The position numbers and the translations under genes were made by a program. From assembly GCA_019614645.1 (NCBI GenBank), contig JABWDB010000003.1, positions 18,995,001-19,059,000 on the forward strand: a stretch of DNA of 64,000 nt, written 5' to 3'. Source of the stretch: Stratiolaelaps scimitus. Lineage: Eukaryota > Arthropoda > Arachnida > Mesostigmata > Laelapidae. How positions within the stretch are numbered: the first letter of the stretch is position 1; each line of letters opens with the position of its first letter. The notes beneath the pieces were generated by a model. It saw nothing but the letters and a program-made list of their open reading frames with translations. It was not told the origin of the DNA and did no database searches. Shown here piece by piece: positions 11,856 through 26,000 of this stretch.

Positions 11856-13412
11856 GTATAGTGTATACATATGTATAGCTGAAATCCCTTGTTCGAATAT
11901 GCGGCTAAAGTTATACATCGGTCCATCGATCGACTGAGTGTGTCCTACGCTGGCCTAGTGCATTGAACCCTAGGCTTGGCACTTAGCTTGTTCATATTAT
12001 CTTAAAACGGCCAATAAATCTTCCCCCTTCTGTCGTCGTCTTCCTGTTCTCTCCAAATTTGTGAGCGCATTAGCTATTATATTTTGTCAGAGTTGTGCGA
12101 CGAGCCACGTAAGCGCTACGAGTTACTGACCACCAGATATGTCATTTCTAAGGAAAAGTGATTTACAGTCATTCTGCAATGCTCTACTGTGTATACACGT
12201 GTGGCCAACGGACCATACATGTATACAGTAGACCTTCGTTCTGCTTAGGGCAGGGTTCGTTTCATGTATTCCCAATGTTCTATCGGCTTCTAAAGTGTTT
12301 CCCCAGCAGAGACAATCGATGATTCGCAAACGCCATATCTCGGGACCCTACCGGCGTCAGTTATCTTGAGGCAAGCGCTAGCCCTATAAACCTGGAGCTG
12401 AGGGACAGGCAGGCAAGGTTGTTGGCCCTGCTTCGTGGGGCATCTACCTAATCCTTCGAACTTAGCGAACCGTGGATAATATTGGAGTCGACCCGTTGAG
12501 CGATTTTCTCACTAGTTGCAGTTGTTGACGTCGTGGGTGACCTGAGATGTGGCCGTGTCTCCTACACGACGCAGCACACAACGAATTGCTTGGTGAAACA
12601 GCGCAGTAGGGTAAGAGAGAGAGCGATATGAAGGGACCATATACTGCCTTACGGGGATAGCCGAGAGATAGTGACTGCTGACGGATGGATAATAGCTGCT
12701 TGCTTTTGTAGGTGAAAGTGTGAAATGTCGCACAAACACAATGCGCGTGTCTTGCTCAACACATTACAATATCTCTACGGCGGGTTGTGTAATTTTTCCC
12801 GAACGCCATAGGCATCGCGGGATTTCCCGAACACCCTGTACCTCGTCTCTGATAACTCGCGCAGTCACAAGCGGACAACTTGATATTGCATGGCCCGATA
12901 GCGGCATACATTATTAGGTTATCCGGCTGTGACTCAGCAGGTGTGAAGCATATATGCATGCAAGTCATTATACTATTAGTAGTCATATCAAGCTCTTTTT
13001 CAGAGGTGACCTTCACTTTCACGGCTGTTTACGCCATCGGAGTTCCGCCATATTTCATCTTGTTAGTGGTGTCGCACAATGTGAAAAGATAGTTCAAAAG
13101 TACCTATCGTGCTAATAAGCTAGCTGCGGGATACACCTTGTTTTCCAGACAGATACGCAGCCCAGCTTAGCACGCCTGTGCTGAACGGGTTTACTAGTGT
13201 ACGCGAACTACCTGGGGGCATCTGGGTTATTACAGCAGCAGCATATCCAGTGGCGTGCTGCGCTAACACGAGGTACACGACAATGATGGAAAGGCGATTA
13301 TCGTCTCATATCGCTGCTGCTGCATGCATATTGCCGAACAGAACGTGGCAGTTTCCAGATCTGGACGATCTTGTGTTGGGGCGCAGATATGTGCGTTATA
13401 GGTTATGGCCCG

Positions 13413-13476
13413 AGCAGCAGCAACAACAACAACAACAACAACTACAAGAGTAACAGCAGCAGCAGCAGCAGCAGCT
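13413..13476. repeat. (CAG)n/(CAA)n triplet tract
   Basis: CAGCAG, then about seven CAA units, then about eight CAG units. CAG/CAA mixing can encode polyglutamine in one frame, but here the frames read poly-Thr, poly-Ala, Asn and Ser as well, with no flanking protein-like sequence. I treat it as a simple repeat. Confidence 0.9.
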
Positions 13477-13479
13477 GTG

Positions 13480-16400
13480 TGCAACCAGTTCTCATCACAG
13501 GCTGGTCGTGCGGCGTCTTTTGTCATCGGCGCATCGGGGGTGCAATATTATCAGTCTTTCCAGCCCCGTTATGGTGCCCGATGGGTCAGACGATGCCGTA
13601 AGGCAAATAACACCTTATATCCCTATCACCCGCGGGCGACAGAGCGTCTGGAGACTGCTGATGCTGGCCACGCCACTTGCACAGCCGCAGTCGCAGCCGC
13701 TCTGCGACTAATGGAAGACCCGCAGTTCTGGATCGCAGCATGTCCCGAGCGGCTGGAATATGACTCTTGTCGAGGAGTCAACGGGCAAGAATAATAATAA
13801 TTATTCAAATACCATCGCACACCGTGTGTACGTGCGTGCGTGTGCCTCCTCTATCCATCTGTCCTCCTCTCTCGATCTCTAGTTCCTCAGAGGCAAATAT
13901 GCACGGCCACGATTTGACCGAAGCAACCAACGGCAGAACGACCGACCGACCGACCAAGCAAGCAAGCAAGCAACCAACGAAAGAAGCCACTACTCCGGCA
14001 CGTTGTGTACATGGGCTGCCGAAACCGAGCATCACTCGAAGTCGACGAGAGAAAAGGGGGAATCCCTCCCTGCCATAACCGGCGAATCACTCGCCGGATC
14101 AGGAACGTGGCTGCTCGGGGTAGTGTGGCGGCAGCAGTCTCGCGTCGGCACGGCTCAAGAGCATTCGTCAGTTACCTTGCCACCGTCAGGTGCTGTTGCT
14201 TGCGACAAGAACAACCAACGTCCGCTGTTCCTTGTCCCGGCGAAGGGGAGAGGAGACGAGCGCGTAGGAGTACGAGAATAAATAATCAAGTATAAGAGTG
14301 ACCGAATCTGAGCCGAATTCAGCTGGATAGCTCGTTCAGCCGTGGTGTTTAATATATTGTGTTCTTATCTATGTAGTAGGTCATAAAAGGTTTACGCTTT
14401 TTATGTATCGACTTGCGCCGTCATAAGACCATGAATAGAATTATACGAGCTCATTCGCACTCTCCCCCTCGTGACTCTGTCGTCATCATCATCAACCGGT
14501 TTGCGTGGAGGTTTCCAGCGGGTCGTTAATATGTTAGCGAGGACTAAACAACGTGAAAGTGACTAATGAACAATCGTCTTCCACCCTCTTTGATTCATCC
14601 CGAATTGCCTTTGTTTCGGTAGCGCACGTACCGATATCGATGGCATCGATGTTATTCGATTTTGGCACGCGGCGGGCTCGTTGCACTGATACGAGAAAAG
14701 AGGTTTAGCGTGGACTGTTCAGTTTTTTTTCTTAAGGGTATATATATATATATGATATACCTTTATTTATTCATATCATTTGGGCGACAAGTATACCTCG
14801 TGAACGGATGTTAATAATTAAGGACGGTATCGCATTCACTAAAATTTACGACACCTCTTTAAGGGCGTTTCATCGTCCTAGTCTCAGTAAGCGTAACAAA
14901 ATTACGGATTGCGTTGCCTCTTCGTATATCTTTCATGAGTTTCTTGGTTCATTTTGTAACTTGCATAATTCTTAGCAGGTGAAGTTAGCTAAGGGTACAA
15001 CTTCATACCTATATAATACTTACTCCCCCCCCCACCAGTGTTAATGTAAATAGTCAATACGTAGCTTGCCTGCTCCCGAATATACCAATAGGTATAATAA
15101 TGGATGGCCATCGAATCGCCATCCAGTTATTCCACAGTGACCTCCCTAACTCGTTCGGAACCATTGTCCGTTTAATCGGGATACCTTACCGATTTTGGCA
15201 GGTCGCAATTTATGGCACCTGCTGAGTCGTGGGTTGCACCGCCACAACCCTTAGTTACCTATTCGGCTTGGTGTTCGCTTCGGGTCAGCCAGCCATCATC
15301 CCGTCGGATGAAGCCGTTCGTCTCATACAGACTGTACCGACTTTGTTGTTCACTGCTCTGTCATCGCAAAGGTCTCATTGTTTTTGACGGTCGCGTGACC
15401 CTATCGCCCCATTCCAGAACCAACATAATTGTACACCACGGCAGCGAACCGAGTTATCGAAACTACTAGCAGTTATAAGAGCCAGGATGCTCTTAATAAG
15501 TCTTCTTTGGGACGTCGTGACGTCATCATCGCACAGCATGATTTGGCCCTTGGGTTGGACAGAACATTGTTGCCTACGACTCTGGTTGTGCAGCTCTCAT
15601 CGTCTCTCTGTTGTGACCTTCATTATCTTTTGTCATCTGTGGACCATTCTGTGGGTCGACCTCATTTCATCGATCAATAGGCCAAGAGGGCAATTGGACA
15701 ACAAAGGTGGCAAAGCAGCCAGCAAGAATTCACACATGGGCAGTAAAGATGACCTTGAATTATGTACCACGGCAGGTGTTGTTGTTGCTGGCGGCGGCGG
15801 CCGCGACAGTGGTGCACGACCTTGGCGGCAGTACGCGTCATATCTAGGGGTGACAGGTATAACTAGTGAGCGGAGAACACCAAGGAGTCTGTTGCTACCC
15901 ACGCTTCTTGCTTGGCGAAGTTGAAGGGGACGCCAAGGCCGCAAACTGTCTGCTGCTGACGATGCCGGCAGATGCAACATCAGCAACTCTGTCTGTCTGC
16001 TAAACTCGGCAAGCGTGTGCGGCACTCTCTATGCCTCTCTCTGTAACTTTGGCTGCCTGTATATAGGGGCACACTGTCTGTGTACGCTAGGCGAACTGAA
16101 CTCGAATGGGTTTTGCCACTATCAAATCAACGAACGCGTCTGCTTTATAGCAGCGCATCGGTTAATAAATCGCACCATGCGTGGATGCTTGACGGTCGAA
16201 CCGTTGATCAGCATCCATGGCCTCGTCTGCCGTGCCTTACGAGGAGACTGGCTCAACTCTGGCTGGGCTCAAGTCTGGCTGGGAGTCGCATGATGTGGCA
16301 TCCCTCGAGGCGCGTTGGAGCAATGAAATTCGTTCCCATTTTCTTTTCCATCGAATGAAGAACATCGAGGTTAGCGCAGCCGAGTTGCGAAAACGGAGGC

Positions 16401-17900
16401 GGAATCGAGGTGTCGGGAAAATGACGGGAAAATATCGACTGAAGATTTACGACGCTCAGCCGAGGCAGAGGAGGCTGAGGACGGATTCGGAAATCGGTGA
16501 AGTAAATAGTAGTGCATTGGCTTCAGCCTCCGTTTGTGAACATTAGATGGCGCAAGGCAGTCTCGTCTATAGGGGAATGCGTGTTGCACTACCCAACGAC
16601 GAAGCACAGACGCCCGAAAGCTCAGCGAACGGAGGGAATTAAGACGAGAACCGACAAAAACAAATTGTTCACGGCCTTGTTTGTTTTATAATCGGTAAGA
16701 AAGGCGAGATTCCTGCGAGTCGATTATTATTTTAGTGATACTGTAAATATAGAGCTACAAATACTGTATCCCTTACTTCAGCTCCACTGCTCCGGATGCT
16801 CGATTCTAGATGTCCAAATATAAGCTAACCACGAGATAGATACCATCATAGATTTGCTAAGCCTGTTGGAAACTTGTCCCTATTTTTTCGGCTGTTTTGT
16901 CGTGGGTTGGACCGTTGCGTTTGTCGTTTGTGTGCGCAGTTGCTGTACGCATTGTTCTCGCTGGCAGGAAATGAGTATTCTTCCTTCAGCGTATTCCCCT
17001 CGCCGATCACGCTGGCAGGGTCCTGGCAGAGCCCTAAAGTGTCCGGCGGCCTCTTCTCCATCGTCCATCTTTTGCCGGATTGGGTGAATGGATTGAAAGG
17101 TTCGATATAGGTGAACGAACATACATACGCGGTGAGACGCCAATGAGCTGAAGCCCCGACAGGATATGTGAAGGGAAACCCCCTACGCGTCTCCAGCCTT
17201 TGGTTACCGCGACGATCGAGAGAGAGAGAGAGAGAGCGAGAAAGCTTCTTCCGATGGCGGACAAGAAACCCGTTCATCGGCGCGAATAACCAGGAGATTG
17301 GGTAGGCTAAACCTCGCACGAGTGAGTGGGAAGAGGCATAAGGGCCTGAGGAGGTCGTTTGGTCGATGGGGTGGTAGGATTCGGAGCGGAGCTTGGGGAA
17401 AGTTAGGGGAGTCGGGAGACTACAGGAATCAGACTCACGGCGGACATTCATCCGGACCAGCACGGTCTCTAATAGCAGTAGCCGATGCGGGCCCAGCTCA
17501 GAAGAAGCGAGCAGGCGAACAGACTGAAGGCGGCTTCTTCCGAGGCGGAAGCCGTGCTCTGTCCGTCGCTGTTAGAGCCGGAAGGTACACTGTGCTTCGT
17601 TTCCATCTCCCTCGTGGTCTTCAGCTTTTTCTATTCGGTCTAAAGAAGAACAAAGGCAGAGCGGCCCCTTAGCTAGCTGGTCCTTACTGCTGCTGCTGTT
17701 CATGGATGAATAACGACGATACTCATAGCCACCCCAACGGATACTTTCACGCCTCTCACCGTACGTTGACGCTGTTTTAGTACTCATGAGCATGTTTCAT
17801 ACACAGTCCTCCCTTGCGCACCGACCCCGAACGAACAGGGCAGGGCAAAGCAGGCTGTTTCCATTAGTCGGAGTCAGCATAAGTAAGCGTTTGCTTCACT
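13480..17900. other. Non-coding stretch
   Basis: It contains a tetranucleotide run (13940-13975), a poly-C stretch near 15025 and a GA run (17219-17236). The longest frame (minus strand 16846-17463, 205 codons) has no recognisable domain and is overlapped by open frames in other phases. I see nothing else in it. Confidence 0.6.
13940..13975. repeat. Tetranucleotide repeat (ACCG)n(AAGC)n
   Basis: ACCGACCGACCGACC passes into AAGCAAGCAAGCAAGC. Confidence 0.9.
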
Positions 17901-17953
17901 TCGGCGTGGTGTCAACGGTGCCGCATGACGCCCGCAGGCGCATCGTGGCTAAG

Positions 17954-17977
17954 TAACGTCAGCCACCGGTATAAAAG
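17954..17977 (+). promoter_or_regulatory. Possible core promoter motif (TATA with CRE-like half)
   Basis: TATAAAAG at 17970-17977 is a strong match to the metazoan TATA box, with TAACGTCA (CRE-like) just upstream at 17954-17961. No clear initiator motif sits 25-35 bp downstream and no gene follows, so chance occurrence is quite possible. Confidence 0.2.
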
Positions 17978-17979
17978 CC

Positions 17980-20900
17980 GTCCGTTGCTTCTGGTTTTGC
18001 TGCCACTGCAGCTGACACTACTGCCGCGGCTGCATGACCGCTGCAGTCGTTACACCGAACTTGTGGATGTCACTTACCTTGAGCTTGTGCTTCGCCTTGC
18101 TGGGGATCATTAAAGCGTCGAGTACAAAAAGGGCCCGTTGTGCCCTAGGTTATATTTTAATATAGGTCGTAATATTAGAAACATCAGCGAGGTGACATCG
18201 CCGCCAATATCTGTCGCGTTTCGTTCCCCTTCTAGTTTCGTGTGTCGCAAAATAGGCTGTCGAATTTCACGTACGCCTTCTCTGCAACAATAAATAGGCT
18301 GACGAAGGAACCTTCCTCAAAAGCGTTGATGCTATTGACTTCCGTCATAAACGAGCCAAATGGCACTCACTAAGAATGGTCTCGCGAAGAAAGTTGATGC
18401 CAAAACATAAAGGGCACGAAACGTAATGAAATGAAACGCCTCACACCGTGATGCCGAGGAAGACATATAAATATTAAACACGTTATTCGAATGCGAATAG
18501 AAAACGCATTTTTAGATTGTTCTCTTTGGAGCGGCGGGCTGGGTAGGGGGGGTCTACTGTCTCCCAAAGACCCGAGTTGGTTTCAGCTATTATAATCAAC
18601 AGTTGCATGTTTAATTATTCCACTAATGCTTTGCAAAGATTGCTAACAACATGATGCTAACTAACGGTAGCTATTAACGCATCTCTCTCTCTCTCTACTT
18701 CTTCTACTGCTGTTTTTATCTATGTCCACAAACTTGTCCCCGATACGATGATATGTTTATGCAATCGTTATAACGGAGGAGTCCTTGCTGGAATGATTAC
18801 ATCCTAGAAGGGGGCGTAATACTATACCATAGAGTAAGGCCTCGCTGGCTGATTTATTATTCACAGGTATTCATGCGCAGATGCGACTCACAGTCGTGCG
18901 TCCGCGTATCTGTAAATACATATTAATAGTAATGATAAAAGAGTCCTTCTGAAAGCCGCTAGTTACCATACAGGGTTCAGGGGAAGTATCTGTTCCGGAC
19001 TATGTCGTCGTCGTCGTCGTCATCGTCTATGCCACCCACCTTGAAGGAATCGAGTTCATTCGTTCGGGCGTACACATGAAAGGGCCTCGGCCTACGCCCC
19101 CGTTGGCACGGCTACGCAGCCTCCCGTACAGTTCGTGACGATCTAGCTATGTGTGTGGGTGCGTGTCTGTGAATATGCGTGGAACGACGAGAGTTCGGGC
19201 TGAAAAACGGACGACAGCCTGCAGTGATGCCGGGGAGAGGGGTCCCGGAGCGTCGGAGCGGAGAACCCGGGGCAGGCGGATGGTGCTAGGGTCCCGCGCT
19301 AGGTGGCGTAAAGGGAATTCTTTTTGGAGTCACATTGTACATGAATGTGCTGCCGAGCCAAGCGAGTGCCGGGCCGACGTCCAACTTCGGACACAGCTCA
19401 TCGATTTGGATGGGTTATTATCATTGGAGCGTTATTGCCTTCGAAGTGCCGACTCCCGACCTTGACTCGGGGACATTGGTCCCGGTGGTTTGTTAAAGCC
19501 ATCTCATCGCTGAATGTATGAGTGACCAAATGGATATCGCTTAGATATTAGATATTAATATGACTGTCATCGAAAATCAATCACGCGTCCACAGGAACAA
19601 CAAACCTTGCTTGACTTAAACGCGCCTGTACTCAAATCATCGAAGAGCCCGTTTGAGATCTAAGAAACCCGCGCAAAAAGAAACTCACCAAAATGAGGTG
19701 GGTCTCTCATGCGCAGATGGCATACTACAGTATGACTTAAACAGAGCCAGCCAGATTCGCCGCGAGAGGATCGGTTTCCCTTTGTGTACCTACATCGGCA
19801 TTAGATGTAAGAGCAAATGAAGACATTTGGTCGCCAGTTCACCATCCTTTACACCGGGTTTCATTGTTTCTCGAGACACGAACGACGGTCCCAGGTAACA
19901 GAATGGCTGGCTATCTCCCTCACCGAATCTGCTCGTGTACAGTATGAACCCAGTTGTGTGTCACTGCCCACTAATGTTTTGTATTTTCGTATCGGGAAGT
20001 TCGAGTGGACAGTGCGACGGCGTCGCGCCTTGTTGTTATGCGATTATTATATTTAGTTGGCTAGGACTTCCAACGACAGACGAGTGGATCTTAGAGTTTC
20101 TAACTCGTGTGTCTGTTAGGTAGCTGTTAGACGCAAAGTGACTTCGAGCTGATATCTCGAAATGTGGAGGTCGTGCTGATGCTTGTAGGCTCTGAGCCGT
20201 GCGCATTGTGCGGATTCACAACAGAAGTGTACTGAAAGATTTCGATTAATTGAGTGACTAGAGCGTCAATCGGAGATTAGATTAAATGCTGTTTAAATTG
20301 TGACAGATATCTTATACTGTTAACGTTCAGCATAGCAGTGCACGCGTGAACGATGCACGAATGAATTTCGCCTCGGGGGTGCTGTATAAGAAATTTCCTG
20401 TAAACATATTTCGTAATACCAAAGCTAAAGTAAATAGAAGTATACCGCATAGGTCACTTTCTCTCATCTCGGACTTCATCTGTCAGGGTGAAGGTCACTT
20501 GTGACTGAAATGGTCTCATCACGTGCGAATCACATTGGCCAACTGCGGATAGCGATGCTCCAATATGATAAAATGATACGACAAATAAAAATTGTATCAA
20601 TTTAGAGCTCTCTCGGTCTAACTCGCTTATATATATATATATATATATATAAATTGTTATTATTCTACTATGACTGACGGGCGATGACAGCATGACCCAC
20701 TGAGGTAAATGGTATTTACGGCATTGGTATTTAATGTGAGAAACGCGGACATATTTTTTTCATTTTATCCCCCCTCTAAAGTGTAGTTACGCTTATTTCA
20801 AATGTCTACGCTGTGAGTCCATGATGATGCTTCTTATGCTAAACGTCGAGCGGGAATCGATGTCACATATTACTCTACATATTATTGTGCATGAACAATT

Positions 20901-22160
20901 CAGTTAAACCTCATCCCATAGAATGAACGTGGGCTTATTAGTCCGCTAATTGCCTACCCATAGCCAGAGACGCAAACATAGATAACGGTTGAAGTAGCCA
21001 CAATTCGAGTTCGTGCACCTTTAATTGCACCGTGAAGTCCGATAGCGACAGCTGATACGACGCGGGCTCTGTTAGCGGCAAGCTGAGCAACGAGTCAACC
21101 AACGTGGTACATCTATTAGCATATACGTGCCTCAGTATCAGCTGCCCTTTGCGGCATAATACATTGGTGTGTGTGCGTGTGTATATATGCGTGTTGTGCG
21201 TTGATAGTGTAACCGTATGTGATGATGTCATCTACCCGTGTCCTCGTATGTGAGAGCTGCGGGACAGCCTGACTGAGAAAAATGGAACGATAACATGTCG
21301 GTGTCCCGACCCTGCCCCAGCTGATTATTCAGGCCCTATCTCTTACTTTAATTTTCACCACCCTACAAGGAGTTTTAAAGTTTTAGTTTAAAAAGGGGGA
21401 GTTTTTTTATTTATTTTTTTTTTTGTTCTTTTCTTTCTTGAGTTAATATTTTGAATATTTGTTTTCAATAGAAAAATAGTCCTTTTTTGATTGTGAACGA
21501 AATCTCTCCACTCATCGGTGTGTGAACCACAACTCATAGCCCTGAGTATCGCTTGGCACCGCTGTGCAAATTCTAGTCGAATTGCAAAACGTCTCTCGGC
21601 GCCATTCTTCCTGAGCAATCTCCAACCGCAATTTGTACTCGTGTCGCTGGTATCGTTGTGAGGACAATTGGCAGCTGCCGAATGAAATGATCAGCTTAAC
21701 GTGGACGGGATAGCCCTGTGAGAGTTACGAAGAGGCAAGAAACGAGAGAATTGGTATACCATCACCACTACCGCCACCGGAAGTTCGCTCGTGGTGGAAG
21801 CAGCAGCCACAGCCATCTCCGCAGTATGAGAGGGTATTCCTTAAAAATTCGCTTCTCGTCTTTCGTCCTTCTAGCAGCAGGTCCTGGACGACTCCTTCTC
21901 ATCAGCCTCCGCGCGTGCGTCGGCAATGCGGCGACTATTAGCCATTATATATAATAGCTATCAATTGAAATTGTCTCAGGGGTTTTCTGCTCTTTGGCGG
22001 CTTCGTGCCCCATGGTTATCTGTGTGTGCCCGAGCGCCGTTGGAGTATCAGCGACTCATATCCAACAATATGAGTATGTGTTGGACGACGAATTGAAGCT
22101 GGACTCCTATCGGCAACGACAACTTCAACAGTCAAAGACAACAACGCTTCTACTGCTGCC
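17980..22160. other. Non-coding stretch
   Basis: It has short CGT repeats (19004-19024), a TA run (20628-20651) and a T-rich tract (about 21400-21437) that could be a minus-strand poly(A) remnant. No supportable gene or RNA. Confidence 0.6.
20628..20651. repeat. (TA)n microsatellite
   Basis: About 12 TA units following CTCGCT. Confidence 0.9.
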
Positions 22161-22161
22161 T

Positions 22162-22282
22162 TATAAATTTTCCGGGCTGAACCACAGCCAACATTTAACG
22201 TCCACGGTACAACTGCTTTCGCTGCATTGCTTCATTAGACGGACGCCTTGAAAATGCAAATGTGCAACGGTGGAGATCGTCG
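22162..22282 (-). mobile_element. tRNA-derived SINE, family 1, 5'-truncated copy
   Basis: Minus strand. The conserved body is intact: CGTTGCACATTTGCATTTTC, the GTCCGTC-like block, GCAATGC, the CCGTGGACGTTAAATGTTGG block, CTGTGGTTCAGCCCGGAAAA. The element breaks off in the B-box region, so the tRNA head is mostly gone. Its 3' end, CAGCCCGGAAAATTTAT, is shared with the copy at 26553-26617, which defines the end of the element. Confidence 0.85.
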
Positions 22283-23408
22283 GTGCTATTGCTGCCTCGC
22301 TGACTGTTTTTTGTTTCCGTACCCGAGTGGAATTTTAGCTAATTGAAACACGAACATTAATGAGACCGAACTAGCCGTCCAGTAGCTAGCGGAGAACATG
22401 TGAACAATTCGAGTCAATCCATGAGTCAATAAGTATGACAGGGGACCTGCTTATATGATATATTCTATGCGTAACGTCTACGCCGTGTAACGGTGCATAT
22501 ATATTTGGGACTGTTTGATTATTTCTTTCGCCGCCTATGAGATTATTTTCATGCTTCGACACGCTTGACCAGTGACGCATAACGCTAAAGAGGCTGAAGT
22601 ATTTTGTTACTATCGTTGTAACCATCCTTGTCATTAGTATTGTATTCTTTGGACGCTCGTTTGGGCGCGAATATCACCTGTGCTATTTGCACTGTTACAC
22701 ATTTGGCAGCCTCACGAACACAGTGTACAACGAACACATACATATTCGGTATCTGTTTTCTGTCCCCCGTGAAAATCGTCGAGCTGATCAAGTTGGTCAC
22801 GAAGCGCCGTAACATGGAAGAAAGCTGCGCCATGCTGTGGGGGTTGGTCTGCTGGGTCGGCGGCTCTCCAACGCAATGGGGGTGTTCAGGTAGATCACTG
22901 TCCGGGTGCCCGTTGTTCATTCGAACAGGGTCAAAGAAAAGGGAGTCTCTCAGTGTACGAACAGCGGCGCATATTGTGGTTGGCTCGCTGGCCGACTGGC
23001 CTCTCACTAACGCACCTGTGACATATCCGCTCTCCTCGTCTCGCTAGGACGAATCCATTCGTTCAGACAATGGGAATTGCTGAGAGACGAGCGGTAGATG
23101 TTCGCCTCCGGATTCATAGTTTCCTCATCACCTTGCTCTTGAGAGCGTCACAGACCGTCGTCTTCTTCTGGGGCTCTCGAGTCTTCTCTTGTTCGTTTTG
23201 GGCGCCTCCTTCTGCATACAGAAGAAGCCCAGCAGCAAGTAAGGCCCAGCGCTCGGCCTCTGAAAGCTGTTGTTGAGCTGTGTGACGACGACCAGCCCCT
23301 AGAGCCACTCTCAACACCTCCAGTGAACCTAACAAGCGGCGATTGCGGGCGAATTCGAACGCGGCCACTGCTTGCGATCAGCTCTCCACAAGTATTCACT
23401 AACCGTTA

Positions 23409-23428
23409 TGATATATATATATATATAT
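23409..23428. repeat. (TA)n microsatellite
   Basis: About ten TA units; further short AT-rich sequence continues to about 23450. Confidence 0.9.
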
Positions 23429-24676
23429 CTTTATAGATATTATGATATATAGAGCGAAGAAAAAAACTCAATTACGACATACAAACCATGGTGCGTGTGT
23501 GTAGAATCCTCCCATAGAGATTCGATCTTAGTTCAGTTGTGTTTTATGGAATCGAGAACGATGAAGCTCCCTCTATGGACACTTGTTAGCTGTGTGTAGA
23601 AGTGAGCATTACCCTGTTATTGCTGACTCGAAGAGTTTTAGTTTTCGGGATCTCTTACTTACTAATTACGTTAAAGTACCGTCCCTATTGGTTAGCACCA
23701 ATAAGTCCAAGTTGCGATTAAATAATTTTCGTTCGAAACGCGGAAGGTTGAGCCCAAAATAGTTTAGGTACGTACAATTGTTCACTTCTCTCAGAACGAA
23801 CTCACCCAAAGCTAACATGAAAATTAGCTACGATAGGTGTGAACGGGCGGAGCAGCAAATCACCAGGATATGCTATCGTACCCCTTTTGCTCCATTGTAT
23901 ATCGATGATGTCCGATGTACTTAGGAGAACACAGAGCAGCGCTGTTGCTACCACGCGCGAATCGCTCAGTGGACACGGCCTCCTGTTATTTCAGTTGCTA
24001 TAACATCATTCGATTTTTAATTATCAAAGCAAAACGCGTCAGTACCGTCAACAGCATATCGTGCAACAACTACTGTTGCCTTGCTAAGAACAAAGCGTTG
24101 TTGCTAGAGTTGCATAGATTTGTTCACCGGTGGACAGCAAAAACAATTACATATACATGAGAATAATATACGAAATACGAGTAATTACGCGATTTCCTGT
24201 TGTCGGGTAACCCGATTCGTTGTTTGGCGGACGCGAACTTTCCGACCGGGGACGACTAGAGATGACTTCGACCGCCAGCTAACAAGCGCCAAAGCAGAGT
24301 ATGGCCGACGTGCAAAATGCGTGAGAAAAATGGCTGCTGCTGTTAAGTCAATATGTTAAGTCTGTGGCGAATTCGGGGAGCGAAATGTCGCCGAGAGAGA
24401 TGTGGTCCGACAGAGGATATATGAAGGTTACGAAATATTTGGCGAAACACGTACAGCTCGCCCACAATATGGCCACGCGCCGTTTGTGGATAGAAAACCC
24501 CTAGAGGGTTGTCTTCGTCAATTAAATCGATCGCCTTATCAGGTAAAAATCTTCAACTGTGTCTTCTATCGGTGTGGGTTCAGCGTATGCGGGTCTGTGA
24601 ACTTTGAACTTGTGACATTTTCCCCGCGAACATTATTATGATCACTCTAGAAGAAGTTTATTATTTACAAGTTCAT

Positions 24677-24696
24677 TATATATATATATATATATA
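24677..24696. repeat. (TA)n microsatellite
   Basis: About ten TA units followed by AACATATATTC. Confidence 0.9.
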
Positions 24697-26000
24697 AACA
24701 TATATTCAAGCGCAGCAGTATATCGACTAGCCGATCAAGTCGATCTTGCACCATACAAGAGGCTGGAACAATGGCAGCAACAATGACAGCGATACTAGAA
24801 CTCGCTATACAGCTAGTCCGACCTCTCGTCGATTAATTAACCGCTTATCAATTATATATATTTATATTATATTTACACACTCTATTTCTGAACCAATTTC
24901 TGATTAATCATTGCAGCATACTGCTGTGAAATCATACGCATGAATGGTGGATCGAGGAAGTCAATATAAAACTCTCCATCATGGAAGCATTTCGTATTCT
25001 GGCTAGCCAAAACTGCGAATATCACCCATGAATCTAATATGAATCATCCACATATCTGAATCACCGCAAATATTTCTGAGAGCAGCGAGACATACACACA
25101 CTCACACCCGCCCTCTCCTATCTTCTGGTCGGTAAAAATTTGTCTGAGCTTTTAATTTCTTAGTCCCTACAACTCCCCGTTCCCACCGAACATTTTTCGC
25201 TCGAGTTTTTCTCTTTTTTGTTCGAGTGTTACCGCTTCGCCTCGGCTAATCCAATCTATCGGCCAACCTGCTGACCTAAGCGAACGCGCGAAGCTCTCTT
25301 TGCGAAGTGTTTAGTCCGTTAGTAACACACTCCAACCGTCCGGCGTTCCCTAGAAACCGTTCCTGGCGGCGGCGGCTTCGGCGACCACCGGCCAACGCCG
25401 AGCGATATGTACCAATATTATTTATGTGCATGTACGCTTGTATGCTCACGTCCGTCTATGGGATCTACCACAGGTAGATGTAGATGGGTAGAGGTATGCA
25501 GTCCGCCATCTCTGCGGCCTCTCATAGAAAATTTACTGGCTGCAGCGGCTTCTGCCGCGCTCGCGGAACTCTGACATGTCGGATTTATTGATGAGCCAGC
25601 AGCGATCAGCGGACCTCCAGCGGTTCCCTGCCCGCCAGCGAAGCGCTATAGGCAGACGCTGAACAGCACGACGAACGAGTGGACCATGGCGCACAAAACG
25701 GGCTGTTGTCGTTGTCGTCGACGAGTTCGATTCCTGGAGACGTCGCCAAAGGAGCTCGCCATGCCTGGTTGGCTCACCTTGTGTGCACGTAGCTGATGAA
25801 CTCTGCCTCTCCGGGTATACTTTACTGCGTGGCTGCGTCTTTCTCTCTCTGTGTGATGGCGACCGGAGAACGCTTGGCTCGTAGGCAGTTGTAGGTTCGC
25901 GAGACCGAGGCAGTACGTACGTGATCTACTAGATAGATCGTAGCCGGTAGTGGTCCTACTAATTCTTCTTGTTGCTAGTGCTGCTGCTGCCTACCGCAGC

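Larger units (their letters stand above)
10155..13400. other. Non-coding stretch
   Basis: It holds a poly-C run near 10317, an (AAT)n run (11263-11287) and a TA run (11817-11855). All open frames are under 95 codons and show no domain character. I see no RNA gene. Confidence 0.6.
22290..25940. other. Non-coding stretch
   Basis: It holds TA runs at 23409-23428 and 24677-24696. Overlapping plus and minus frames of about 140 codons at 22585-23047 have no domain character and cannot both be real. I see no promoter, RNA gene or transposon. Confidence 0.6.

Noticed and set aside
16846..17463. 205-codon minus-strand frame
   Set aside because: No domain; it includes a Ser-Leu run from a GA/CT repeat and is overlapped by several other frames.
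21400..21437. T-rich tract as the poly(A) tail of a minus-strand retrocopy
   Set aside because: The tract is interrupted and no flanking direct repeat or recognisable body was found.
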